A stretch of 47,407 nt of DNA, from assembly GCA_947371955.1 (NCBI GenBank), contig CANBRQ010000012.1:1-47407 (forward strand), given 5' to 3'. The DNA comes from Paracoccaceae bacterium. GTDB taxonomy: Bacteria; Pseudomonadota; Alphaproteobacteria; Rhodobacterales; Rhodobacteraceae. Numbering within the stretch: position 1 is the stretch's first letter; every line of letters begins with the position of its first letter. The translations under genes and the position numbers were made by a program. Shown here piece by piece: positions 1-8,655 of this stretch. The notes below the pieces were generated by a model. It did not search any database. It saw only the letters and a program-made list of their open reading frames with translations, and was not told where the DNA came from.

Positions 1-1782
1 CTGGTGGAATACAACATGCTGGAAAGCCTGAAGCTGCCGCAGCCGGTGCCGCCGCTGACGATCCCGTATAATCGCCACAACTTCACCACGCAGATCTTCT
101 GGGACAGCGACATTGGCAAATGGGTCGAGGCTGCCAGCTACGCTCTGTCGCACCGCCGCGATCCGATCATTGAAGCGCAGATCGAATCCATCGTCGATGA
201 TCTGGAAAAGGCTCAAGCCCCCGACGGTTACCTCAACTGCTGGTATCTGGAGCGCGAGCCGCAGAACCGCTGGACCAACCTGCGCGACAATCACGAGATG
301 TACAACGCAGGCCACATGCTAGAAGGCGCGGTCGCCTATTTCCACGCCACTGGGCGCGACCGGATGATGCAGGTGATGATGCGCTACATGGACCATATCG
401 GTACGGTCTTCGGCCCTAACCCCGGCCAGAAGCGCGGCTATTGCGGCCATCAGGAAATTGAACTGGCGCTGGTCAAGCTCTACCACGCCACGAAGCTGCG
501 CAAATACCTCGACCTGGCGACCTATTTCATCAACGAACGTGGGGCCCGCCCGCACTACTTCGATATCGAACGCGAGGCGCGGGGCGAGCCTGCCGAAAGT
601 TACGGTCAGGGCACCTATGAATACAACCAGTCCCACCTGCCGGTGCGTCAGCAGACCAAAGTCGTCGGCCACGCCGTGCGCGCCATGTACATGTACACGG
701 CCATGGCCGACTTGGCCGCCGAACACGACGATGCCGGGCTGAAGAAAGCGTGTGAGACTCTATGGGCCGATGTCAACCGCACCCGAATGTATGTGACCGG
801 CGGCTTTGGCCCCTCGGCTTCCAACGAGGGCTTCACCAAGGACTACGACCTGCCCAACGACACCGCCTATGCCGAGACCTGCGCATCAGTCGCCATGGTG
901 TTCTGGGCGGCGCGGATGCTGAACCTCGACCTTGACAGCCAATATGCCGATATCCTGGAACTGGCGCTGTACAATACCTCTCTGGCGGGGCTCAGCCGCG
1001 ACGGCACCCAGTATTTCTACGACAACAAGCTGGAATCCGACGGGTCGCACAAGCGGTGGGACTGGCACCCGTGCCCGTGCTGCACGATGAACGTGGCGCG
1101 ACTGGTCGCCTCGATTGCCGGATATTTCTACGGCGTGGCGGAGAGTGAGATCGCCGTGCATCTGTACGGCGGGGCGAAGACCACCCTTCCCGTCGCGGGC
1201 GGCAAGGTCACCTTGACCGAGACGTCGAACTATCCGTGGTCGGGCGACATAGCGTTGACGGTGGACCCCGATGGCACCGGGGATTTCACGCTTTCCCTGC
1301 GCATCCCGGCTTGGGCCAAGGGCGCCTCGGCCAGTGTGAACGGCCAAGCCCAGTCGATGACCGTCGAACGCGGCTATCTGAAGATCACACGGGCCTGGGC
1401 AAAGGGCGATACCGTCAGCCTGACCCTGCCGATGACGCCGGAGCGCATCTATGCCCACCCCGACGTGCGCCAAGATGTCGGTCGCGCCGCCCTGCGCCGG
1501 GGGCCCTTGGTCTATTGCGTCGAACAGCAGGATATTGCGGGGCCGGTCGTGCGTGCCCGTCTGCCTTCCGATGCAAAGCTGACCGACGAATGGCGTGCCG
1601 ATCTTCTGGGCGGCATCACCGTCATCAAGGCAGAAGGCCGCTTGGTCGATGTCAGCACTTGGGGCGAGGGGCTTTACCACACCAAACCGGCAGCGGACAA
1701 AGCCAGTCCCCTCATGGCCGTGCCTTATTACATCTGGTGCAACCGCGGGCCGAACCCGATGCAGGTCTGGCTCAAGGAATAA
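1..1782 (+). CDS. Glycoside hydrolase family 127 (beta-L-arabinofuranosidase), 5' truncated
   Basis: The reading frame is open from the window edge, so the true start lies upstream; about 592 residues are visible and complete family members have roughly 640-650. Family enzymes release beta-L-arabinofuranose from oligosaccharides using a zinc-bound cysteine nucleophile. The catalytic constellation is intact: Glu275 (acid/base), then Glu291 and Cys293 in YAETC, and the Cys359-Cys360 pair in HPCPCC. The spacing between the two Glu residues (16) and to the first Cys (+2) matches the characterised HypBA1 enzyme. No signal peptide can be judged because the N-terminus is missing. The following CUT1-type ATPase gene starts 3 bases after the stop, which suggests one transport and hydrolysis operon whose binding protein and permeases lie upstream. 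Family assignment is firm; the exact substrate is inferred. Confidence 0.92.
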   Translation: MVEYNMLESLKLPQPVPPLTIPYNRHNFTTQIFWDSDIGKWVEAASYALSHRRDPIIEAQIESIVDDLEKAQAPDGYLNCWYLEREPQNRWTNLRDNHEMYNAGHMLEGAVAYFHATGRDRMMQVMMRYMDHIGTVFGPNPGQKRGYCGHQEIELALVKLYHATKLRKYLDLATYFINERGARPHYFDIEREARGEPAESYGQGTYEYNQSHLPVRQQTKVVGHAVRAMYMYTAMADLAAEHDDAGLKKACETLWADVNRTRMYVTGGFGPSASNEGFTKDYDLPNDTAYAETCASVAMVFWAARMLNLDLDSQYADILELALYNTSLAGLSRDGTQYFYDNKLESDGSHKRWDWHPCPCCTMNVARLVASIAGYFYGVAESEIAVHLYGGAKTTLPVAGGKVTLTETSNYPWSGDIALTVDPDGTGDFTLSLRIPAWAKGASASVNGQAQSMTVERGYLKITRAWAKGDTVSLTLPMTPERIYAHPDVRQDVGRAALRRGPLVYCVEQQDIAGPVVRARLPSDAKLTDEWRADLLGGITVIKAEGRLVDVSTWGEGLYHTKPAADKASPLMAVPYYIWCNRGPNPMQVWLKE

Positions 1783-1785
1783 GAC

Positions 1786-2859
1786 ATGGCCTATGTCGAA
1801 TTGACCCGTCTGTCGAAAAGCTTCGGTGCGTTTCAGGCGCTGCTGGACATCTCACTGCAAGTTGAGAAGGGCGAGTTCTGCGCCCTTCTCGGCCCTTCGG
1901 GCTGCGGCAAAAGCACTCTGTTGCGCCTGATTGCCGGGCTCGAGGATGTGACAGCCGGTGAAATCCGCATCAATGGCCGCGATGTCACCGATCTGGAACC
2001 GTCAGACCGCCGTATCGCCATGGTGTTCCAAAGCTACGCGCTTTACCCGCACATGACCGTGGCCGAAAACATCGCCTTCTCATTGGAAGCACACGGAGAG
2101 CCCAAGGTCAGCCGTCTGGCCAAGGCCGCCGAGGTGGCCAAGACCCTGCAACTGGATCACCTTCTGGACCGCAAACCCGCCCTTCTGTCGGGCGGCCAGC
2201 GCCAGCGTGTCGCCATCGGCCGCGCCCTTGTGCGCAACCCTGAGGTTTTCCTGTTCGATGAACCCCTGTCCAACCTTGACGCGATGCTGCGGGTACAGAT
2301 GCGGATGGAACTGGCGAACCTGCATCACGATCTGGCCGCCACGATGATTTATGTGACCCATGACCAGATCGAGGCCATGACCATGGCCGACCGCATCGTC
2401 GTGCTGGATCAGGGCCGCATCCGTCAGGTCGGCGCGCCGATGGAGCTTTACAACCGCCCGGCGGATCGCTTCGTTGCGGCCTTCATCGGCTCACCCTCGA
2501 TGAACTTCCTGCCCGCCACCCTGACGGGCACCGGCACCATGCTGACCCTCTCCCTGACCGGCGGCAAAGACCTGCGGCTGGAGCCACATCCTATCAGCCA
2601 GACCGGCGAGGTGGAGATTGGCGTACGGCCCGAACATGCAACCCTGACCCCGCCCGACGCGCCCGAGGCGCATGTGCTGGCAATCGTGAAGCTTGTGGAA
2701 CGGCTGGGCAACCAAACCCTCGTCCATCTCAACACACCAAGCGGGATATTCACCCTGCAAGGGTCTGGCGACCTGATTGCCAAGGTCGGGGACGCGGTCG
2801 GGATCGTCTTCGACACCAGCCGCATTCATGTGTTCGGCTCGGACGGTCGGAGACTCTAG
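1786..2859 (+). CDS. Sugar ABC transporter ATPase, MalK/UgpC type (CUT1)
   Basis: A 357-residue cytoplasmic ATPase that powers a carbohydrate uptake ABC transporter of the CUT1 class. Visible motifs are Walker A GPSGCGKST (residues 36-44), the Q-loop in VFQSYALYPHMT, the signature LSGGQRQR from residue 134, Walker B FLFDEP near 156-160, the H-loop THD, and a C-terminal TOBE region of about 120 residues with the usual VRPEH motif. It follows the GH127 gene by 3 bases and is probably co-transcribed with it. Its permeases are not in the window and are expected upstream. By context the cargo is probably an arabinose-containing oligosaccharide; this is inference. No damage is visible, in contrast to the locus downstream. 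Confidence 0.95.
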   Translation: MAYVELTRLSKSFGAFQALLDISLQVEKGEFCALLGPSGCGKSTLLRLIAGLEDVTAGEIRINGRDVTDLEPSDRRIAMVFQSYALYPHMTVAENIAFSLEAHGEPKVSRLAKAAEVAKTLQLDHLLDRKPALLSGGQRQRVAIGRALVRNPEVFLFDEPLSNLDAMLRVQMRMELANLHHDLAATMIYVTHDQIEAMTMADRIVVLDQGRIRQVGAPMELYNRPADRFVAAFIGSPSMNFLPATLTGTGTMLTLSLTGGKDLRLEPHPISQTGEVEIGVRPEHATLTPPDAPEAHVLAIVKLVERLGNQTLVHLNTPSGIFTLQGSGDLIAKVGDAVGIVFDTSRIHVFGSDGRRL

Positions 2860-3119
2860 TCCGGATCCCCATTTCTTCAGGCGGCGCGACATGATGATCT
2901 GGTAGACGCCCTGCATCGGGAGGCCTCGGCGGCCGCGTCCGGTCAATACAATCCGATTCCGGCCCGGAAACGGCGAAAAGTATCAGCGATCTGCCAGTGT
3001 TGTAGTACAGTGCGCCGACCTGACGCGAAAACCTCCCGCTACGCCAAGGTCCAAAGGCAACGCGGAGTGACAGCAAAAACCGCGCCCAGAGTGCGGACTT
3101 GCCAAGGGAGGAAACGTGG
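2860..3119. other. Intergenic region before the AraC-family pseudogene
   Basis: About 260 bases without a convincing gene. The last bases (3106-3111) give a good ribosome-binding site, GGGAGG, ahead of the AraC pseudogene start. ORFs crossing this stretch on the minus strand have no recognisable protein character. It probably held the promoter of the regulator. I found no clear operator or terminator. Confidence 0.4.
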
Positions 3120-4002
3120 ATGAAGCCAGACCTCGAAGTGGTGCAAATTGAGCGTTCCCACTCGTTCAAAGCATGGGAATACGGCTATCCCTACTACACG
3201 GTCCGTTGGCATTTTTATCCGGAATACGAAATCCACCATGTCGTGGCGACCTCTGGCCGCACTTCGTCGGCGACTTCATTGGTGCGTTTGAGCCGGGCAA
3301 TCTGCTGCTGACCGGACCGAACCTGCCGCACAACTGGGTCAGCGATGTTCCAGAAGGCGTCTTCGTGCCCCTGCGCTGCAATGTCGTGCAGTTTTCCGAA
3401 AACTTCATTCCGGATGCCAAGGAACTGCTGCCTGAACTCTCGGCATGCAATGACCTTCTGAACCTCAGCCGCAGGGGCGTCTTGTCCCACCCGTCCGCTG
3501 CCGCCCTGATTGCCCCTTGCTGGCTGAACTTGTCACCGCCCAAGGCATCCGCCGACTGGAGGTGTTCATCGGCGTGCTGGGTGTTCTCAGCCGGGCCAAG
3601 GACGCCAAAGTGCTCACCTCGACCAGGTGTCTGCCCGACCCTTCGGGCTTCATGTCGACCGGCATCAACGAGGCGCTGGCCCATATCAACGCCAACCTGA
3701 CCCAACCCTTCGAGGAACCGGATATGGCCGACATTGCCGGCCTCAGTGTCTCGACGTTTTCCCGCAGTTTCCGCCGGCATACCGGCTTGGTTTTGGTCAA
3801 GTACGTCAACCGCCTGCGCATCAATCTGGCCTGTCAGCTTCCCATGGGGCCGGAACAGTTGAAGATCACGGACGTCTGCTTTTCGTCCGGCTTCAACAAT
3901 ACCTCGAACTTCAGCCGGCAGTTTCTGGCGCAAAAGGGCATGATGCCCTCTCGGTTCCGCGAGTTGCTGATGGAGAACCAAGGTGCCGCTGAAGCTGCGT
4001 AA
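3120..4002 (+). pseudogene. AraC-family regulator, broken by two frameshifts
   Basis: The ancestral protein would be about 294 residues: an N-terminal cupin-like sensing domain and a C-terminal double helix-turn-helix DNA-binding domain. It starts at ATG 3120 behind a GGGAGG ribosome-binding site. The first frame reads MKPDLEVVQIERSHSF to about base 3260, continues one frame away as FVGDFIGAFEPGNLLL to about 3515, then moves again to LAELVTAQGIRRLEVF and runs to the stop at 4002. Both breaks fit loss of a single base (about 3260 and about 3515). The HTH part still reads DMADIAGLSVSTFSRSFRRH and the second HTH reads ITDVCFSSGFNNTSNFSRQF. It precedes a degraded sugar transport operon that it probably controlled. 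Sequencing error is an alternative, but the neighbouring genes are broken in independent ways. Confidence 0.85.
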
Positions 4003-4251
4003 GGCGATTATCGCGCCTTAGGGCGGGATGGGCAGGACTATCGCAAAGGCCAACCCAAAAGACGGCGTGTTTCCCGGGACCGTTGAGGGTTTGCCCGATG
4101 CACACCGAAATCTGATGGCCGTGGGGCGGTGGAACCATTGGGTTTCCCGGGCGTTACCCCTTTGCCGGAAGGCGGTCGAAGAACGGCCGGGCTGCGGTGA
4201 CCCGCCCAGTATGGCTGACGGCATCAACGCGCGGTCGCTATGGAGGACGAC

Positions 4252-5243
4252 ATGAAGACCCTTTCGACCCTGACCAGCACCCCGGCGGTGGCCCCCCTGA
4301 TGGGCGCCAATGCATTTGCAGCGCCCTCGGGCACCGTAGCTTTCCTGATGCCCGATAAGGCCTCGACCCTGCCTGAACAGCACGACCTCCCAGGTTTCAA
4401 GGCCCAGATGGCGAAGCTCCGCCCTGATTGCACTGTGGTCTTCCAAAACGCGACCGCCGATGCGACGCTGCAACAGCAACAGTTCAACTCGGTCATCGCG
4501 CAAGGCGCGAAGGTTATCGTGCTGGACCCTGTCGATTCGGCTGCTGTTGCCGCACTGGTCAGCCTGGCCAAAAGCCAAGGCATCAAGGTCATCGCCTATG
4601 ACCGCCCGATCCCGAGGAAGGCGGCCGACTACTAAGTCTCCTTCCGCAACAAGGGCATTGGCAAAGCTATCGCTGTGTCTTTGATGGATCATCTCGAGAA
4701 GCTGGGCCTGCCAACTGACAAGGGCGGCGTTCTGCAGATCAACGGCTCGCCCACCGACGCGGCCGCCGGTCTGATCAAGGACGGCACCATGAAGGGATCG
4801 CGGCTTCCGGCTATAAGACGCTGGCCGAATTCGACACCCCCGATTGGGCGCCGCCGAAGGCACAGGAATGGGCGGCTGGCCAAGCCACCCGCTTTGACGC
4901 TGACATCATCGGTGTCGTGGCGGCCTTCAAGGCGGCAGGCGTGAACCCGGTTCCGCCCGTCGCCGACAATGACGCGACCATCGCGGCCCTGCAACTGATC
5001 ATCGCAGGCGACAAGTACTGCTTGATCTCCAAGCCCTCCGAAATCGTCGCAGCCGCTGCCGCCCAACTGGCCGTGGCCTTCCTGAACGGCAAGACCCCGA
5101 AGGCCGAGATGAGCCTGTACGACACCCCCTCGCAGCCGTTCACGCCGGCCGTCGTAACACGTGAAAACCTGAAGGCGGAAATCATCGACAAGGGCATGAA
5201 CACCGCTGCCGAACTTTGCGTTGACCGCTACGCCGCAGGTTAG
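4252..5243 (+). pseudogene. Periplasmic sugar-binding protein (ABC, XylF/RbsB class), broken
   Basis: The start at ATG 4252 has a GGAGGA ribosome-binding site and a degenerate signal peptide ending near ANAFAAPSG. The protein is a type I periplasmic binding protein for a sugar or polyol. An in-frame TAA at 4633-4635 lies in what reads as DYY-VSFRNKG, consistent with one Tyr codon turned to stop. The same frame resumes afterwards (MDHLEKLGLPTDKGG), then shifts near 4795, where one or more bases are missing after GTMKG. The final third is readable in another frame (VVAAFKAAGVNPVPPV to CVDRYAAG). At least two independent lesions mean no full-length product. It belongs to the same decayed operon as the ATPase and permease that follow. 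Confidence 0.88.
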
Positions 5244-5334
5244 GCAGAACTTGGCATCAAGCGACCTTGCGATACGTCGCCCGGCCTTTCCCTCCCATGG
5301 CGACCAGGCGGCACCCTTTTGAAATAGCTGCGCC

Positions 5335-6131
5335 ATGACCACCGCCAAGATCCCCACCGGCGAGCTTTTGCTAAGCCTGCGGGGCATCTGGCATCTCCAA
5401 GAACTTCGGCGCGGTATCCGCGCTGAGCGGCATCGAACTGGACTTCCATGCCGGGGAAGTCGTGACGCTTGTGGGCGACAACGGTGCCGGCAAATCCACT
5501 CTGGCCAAGGTGCAGGCCGGTGTGCATCAGCCGACCTGTCGTAGCATCTCGTATCGTGCCAAGCCTGTCAGCCTCAGCCGCCCATCCGCCGCATTTGAAC
5601 TGGGAATTGCCACGGTGTCTTAAGACCTTGCCCTGTGTGAGAACCTTGACGCGGTGGCCAATCTCTTTCTGGGGCAGGAACTGAACCCCTTGCGCAGCGA
5701 CGACGTCGCGATGGAGGTCCGGGCCTGGACCCTGCTTAACGAACTCGCCGCCCGCATCCCTTCGGTGCGCGAACTCATCGCCTCTCTGTCGGGTGGCCAG
5801 CGCCAGACGGTGGCTATTGCCCGCTCGCTGCTGCTGAACCCGCAGATCACCTGCTGGACGAACCCACTGCCGCCTTGGGTGTTGCGCAGACCGCCGAGGT
5901 TCTGAACCTTGTCGATCGCGTCCGCGGCAAGGGATTGGGCGTCATCATGATCAGCCACAACATGGCCGAAGTGCGTGCCGTGGCTTACCGGATCGTCGTA
6001 CTGCAGTTGGGGCGCAACAATGGGGTGTTCACGCCTGAAGCCTCGAACCATGACCTTGTGGGTGCACCACCGGAGCGATCCACAATGCGGTTTCGCGCCG
6101 TGAAAGCCGTATCGCGCAGGAAGCGAAATGA
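5335..6131 (+). pseudogene. Sugar ABC transporter ATPase (single NBD, XylG-like), broken
   Basis: The start at ATG 5335 reads [18 protein letters not shown], then the frame shifts near 5390 to [16 protein letters not shown]. Walker A (GDNGAGKST) and the signature LSGGQRQTVAIARS remain readable. An in-frame TAA at 5621-5623 replaces what looks like Gln in a V-Y-Q-D motif. A one-base loss near 5851 breaks the Walker B region (LLDEPTAALG in the restored frame). A further shift near 6068 is needed to reach the original TGA at 6129-6131. The H-loop region VIMISHNM is preserved. The stop overlaps the permease ATG at 6128 (ATGA), which shows the former translational coupling. Four lesions make a functional ATPase impossible. 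Confidence 0.88.
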
Positions 6132-6899
6132 CCGATCCCAAGAAGCCAACCCTGAACCGCGCCGACACCCGCGTTACCCACGCGACCGGCCTTGCAGGCA
6201 CCATCTGGGCCTTCATTGACCAATTGACATCCGGCGATCTCGGGTCTTTGCCGGTCATTGTCGGGCTGGTGATCCTGATCGTTGGTTTGCAAGCCAACGC
6301 CAAACGCCGTGCTGCCAATCTTTCCGCGGGCTCCACCAGCGGGCTGACGCTGAAAGCTGCTCGGACCGCCATCGGGCTTCTGGCCGTGATCCCTTTACCT
6401 CAACCTTGGCCGGGGCGTGCTGTGGATGTTCGCGCTGTTCGCGGCGCTTGTCCTCATCATGAACTCCGCCTTCACCCGCACCAAATGGGGCCGGTCCATG
6501 AAAGCTGTCGGCGGCAATGCCGAGGCCGCCCGCCGCGCGGGTGTCAACGTGCGCGGCACCTACATTAGCGCCGTCATGCTCTGCCCCAGCTTCGCGGCCC
6601 GCGGCGGTGTCCTGTCCTCGGCGTGTCTCGCCTCGGCCAGCCAGCAGGCGGGCACCGGAGACGTCAACATCAACACTATCGCAGCGGCGGTCCTCGGGGG
6701 CACCTCGCTGTTTGGCGGGCATAGCACCGCGTTTTCGGTGCTGTTGGGCAGAATCGTCATCCAGTCCATCGCCAAAGGTTTGACCCTGCTGAACCTCTCG
6801 TTCTGGCTTCGCTACATGATCACCGGCGGAGTTCTTGCGATTGCCGTCATCGTTGACAGTCTGGCGCGCCAAAGCCGCGTCTCGCACGGCCGGGCTTAG
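6128..6899 (+). pseudogene. Sugar ABC transporter permease (XylH/RbsC class), large internal deletion
   Basis: The N-terminus MTDPKKPTLNRADTRV and first hydrophobic segment (SLPVIVGLVILIVG) join near 6280-6300 directly to a C-terminal part beginning AKRRAANLSAGSTSG. Only about 257 codons are present, while permeases of this class usually have 320-430 residues, so several membrane helices are missing. A second lesion near 6395 shifts frame; the correct frame then reads VLWMFALFAALVLIMN and continues through TRTKWGRSMKAVGGNAEAAR and AAVLGGTSLFGG to the stop at 6899. The glycine-rich TSLFGG motif typical of RbsC-class permeases is visible. This is the third component of the decayed transporter. 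Confidence 0.86.
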
Positions 6900-6923
6900 T
6901 CTGGCGTGTTGAAGGAGAAGAAC

Positions 6924-7594
6924 ATGTCGGACGAACTGAACGGCAAGGTCGTCGCCATAACGGGTGCCGCCTCTGGCATCGTGCTGGCAAGTGCCAGAAC
7001 GCTGCTGAATGCCGGAGCGACCGTGTTTCTTGTCGACCGGGCCGAGGACAGGCTGGCCAGACTTTGCGCCGAACTTGGCCCCAGGGCGCGCACTCTGGTG
7101 GTGGATTTGCTGAACCCCACCTCTTTTGCAGCCATGCTGCCTGCCATTCTCGACAAGGCAGGCTATCTGGACATCTTCCACGCCAATGCTGGCGCCTATC
7201 TCGGCGGCCCGGTCGTCGAGGGCGATCCGGATGTCTGGGACTGCGTGCTGAACGTCAACACCGCCTTCCGGTCGATCCATACCGTCTTGCCGCATTTGGT
7301 GGAACGTGGCAGCGGTGACATCATCGTCACCAGCTCGATCGCTGGCATCGTTCCGGTGGTATGGGAGTCGATTTACACCGCCTCCAAGTTCGCGGTGCAG
7401 GCCTTTGTCCATACCGTCCGCCGTGAAGTCGCCAAGCGCGGCATCCGCGTCGGCGCGGTGTGTCCCGGTCCGGTGGTGACTGCGTTGCTGGATGACTGGC
7501 CGAAAGCCAAGCTGGAAGACGCGCTTGCCGATGGCAGCCTGATGCAGCCCGTCAAGGTGGCCGAGGCCGTGTTGTTCATGCTGACCCACCCCCG
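6924..7594 (+). pseudogene. Short-chain dehydrogenase/reductase, C-terminally truncated
   Basis: The start at ATG 6924 has an AAGGAGAA ribosome-binding site. A classical SDR fold is readable in one open frame: NAD(P)-binding [15 protein letters not shown], catalytic Ser in VTSSIAG and YTASK with catalytic Tyr and Lys. Two defects stand out. The third glycine of the TGxxxGxG motif reads as Val (GIV). The C-terminus after LFMLTHPR is replaced by unrelated residues because the sequence runs into a piece of an FGGY kinase gene in another frame; the open frame ends at 7640. In this position it was probably the polyol dehydrogenase of the degraded operon. The frame is intact for about 224 codons, so a product could be made, but activity is doubtful. 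Confidence 0.75.
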
Positions 7595-7899
7595 CGCCGG
7601 CCCAGCGGATTTTGATCAGCGGCGGCGCGGGCAGCCATGATCCGGCGCGCCAGATCCTTGCCGAGGCCACGGGCATCCCAGTTTTCACCACGGAAGCCGA
7701 AGAGCCGGTTCTGCCCGGCTCCGCCATTCTTGGCGGCGTTGCCGGCGGGCAGCTTGCCGATGTTCGGGCGGTCATCGCCGGCATGTCGCGGGCACGGGGC
7801 AGCCTTCCCCCGGCAACCGGGGCGGTGCGCGACCGGCACAAGCTGGGCTATGCAGCCTTCGAAAGCCTGCAACAAGCGGCGCGCGCAATCCAAAGGCCC
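7594..7899 (+). pseudogene. FGGY-family carbohydrate kinase, C-terminal remnant
   Basis: The frame beginning near 7594 reads [20 protein letters not shown], the conserved adenine/phosphate-binding GGA(G)S region of ribulokinase and xylulokinase-type FGGY kinases. It continues through TEAEEPVLPGSAILGGVAGG to about base 7899 (YAAFESLQQAARA). Only the last 100 or so residues of a protein normally near 500-550 residues are present, and no start exists. The frame stays open into the antisense of the next gene (to 8331), so the natural stop also seems lost. The kinase N-terminal part was evidently deleted together with the SDR C-terminus. Its position marks the end of the decayed pentitol/pentose operon. 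Confidence 0.8.
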
Positions 7900-7917
7900 G
7901 CTCTTGCCAGCGGCCAT

Positions 7918-8655
7918 TCAAGCTTTTTCGGAGATGCGGTTTGGTCCGCTATGGGCTTGGCCGGAAGGCAGAATCCTGCCATCCTCCATCTCAACGATGC
8001 GGTCCGCGATGTCGAGAATGCGGTTGTCGTGCGTCACCATCAGCACGGTCATCCGCCGCTCTGCCGCGAGCCTTTGCATAAGTTCCATCACGTCGCGCCC
8101 GGTCTTGCTGTCAAGCGCAGCGGTGGGTTCGTCGGCCAGCAGCAGTTCCGGCCGGCCCACCAGCGCACGGGCGACGGCAGCGCGCTGTTTTTGCCCGCCA
8201 GAGATCTGGTCCTGCCGCTTGTCGGCATGCTCAGCAAGCCCCACGGCCTCCAGAACCTCCATGCAGCGCTCGCGCGTGTCGGCGCGGCCCGACTCTCCGC
8301 GCACCTCAAGCCCCATGCGGACATTCTGTAGCACCGTCAGGCTCCGGTGCAGGTTGTGGTGCTGAAACACAAAGCCGGCCCGGCGGCGGCTTTGCACCAT
8401 CACGGCCTCGGACGCCCCCTTCAGCTCCTGGCCCAGCACGACAACCGAACCCGCCATGACCGAGCGCAGGGCGCCGATCAGGGTCAGCAAGGTGGTCTTG
8501 CCGCAGCCTGAGGGGCCCATCAGGAAGGTTGTCTTGCCGGCTTCCACAGTCAGGTTCAGATCGCGCAGCACGGGGCGTTTCAGGGAATCCTCCCCATACC
8601 AATGCTCAAGATGCGTCAGCACAATGGCTGGCACTGGCAAGAGATCCGGCATCAA
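7918..8655 (-). CDS. ABC transporter ATPase, DevA/LolD-like exporter family
   Basis: A 245-residue ATPase of the MacB/LolD/DevA class that drives type VII-like exporters built with a membrane-fusion protein and a FtsX-like permease. Motifs are Walker A GPSGCGKTT (residues 47-55), the Q-loop in FVFQHHNLHRSLT, signature ISGGQKQRAAVARAL, Walker B LLLADEPTAALD and H-loop MVTHD. It is the last gene of a five-gene minus-strand operon (response regulator, kinase, fusion protein, permease, ATPase) and overlaps the permease gene by 4 bases. The exported substrate is not evident; DevBCA members export glycolipids in cyanobacteria, which need not apply here. The 3' end abuts the FGGY remnant. Confidence 0.92.
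   Translation of the reverse strand: MMPDLLPVPAIVLTHLEHWYGEDSLKRPVLRDLNLTVEAGKTTFLMGPSGCGKTTLLTLIGALRSVMAGSVVVLGQELKGASEAVMVQSRRRAGFVFQHHNLHRSLTVLQNVRMGLEVRGESGRADTRERCMEVLEAVGLAEHADKRQDQISGGQKQRAAVARALVGRPELLLADEPTAALDSKTGRDVMELMQRLAAERRMTVLMVTHDNRILDIADRIVEMEDGRILPSGQAHSGPNRISEKA

Noticed and set aside
886-1680. 264-codon minus-strand open frame over the GH127 gene
   Set aside because: Antisense of a clear enzyme with intact catalytic residues; no ribosome-binding site or motif.
2860-3119. Minus-strand fragment reading GVYQIIMSRRLKKWG
   Set aside because: Too short to assign and not followed by a coherent frame; may be chance.
3120-6899. All frameshifts being assembly errors
   Set aside because: Possible for single-base cases, but in-frame stops, a large deletion and a gene fusion in the same locus, with intact neighbours, argue for genuine decay.
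6255-7841. 528-codon open frame on the minus strand over the decayed permease, SDR and kinase
   Set aside because: Low-complexity Arg/Ala/Gly-rich composition with no recognisable motif; it is the antisense of recognisable remnants and typical of GC-rich DNA.
7612-8331. 239-codon open frame continuing from the FGGY remnant
   Set aside because: Only the first 96 codons resemble a kinase; the remainder is antisense of the DevA-like ATPase.
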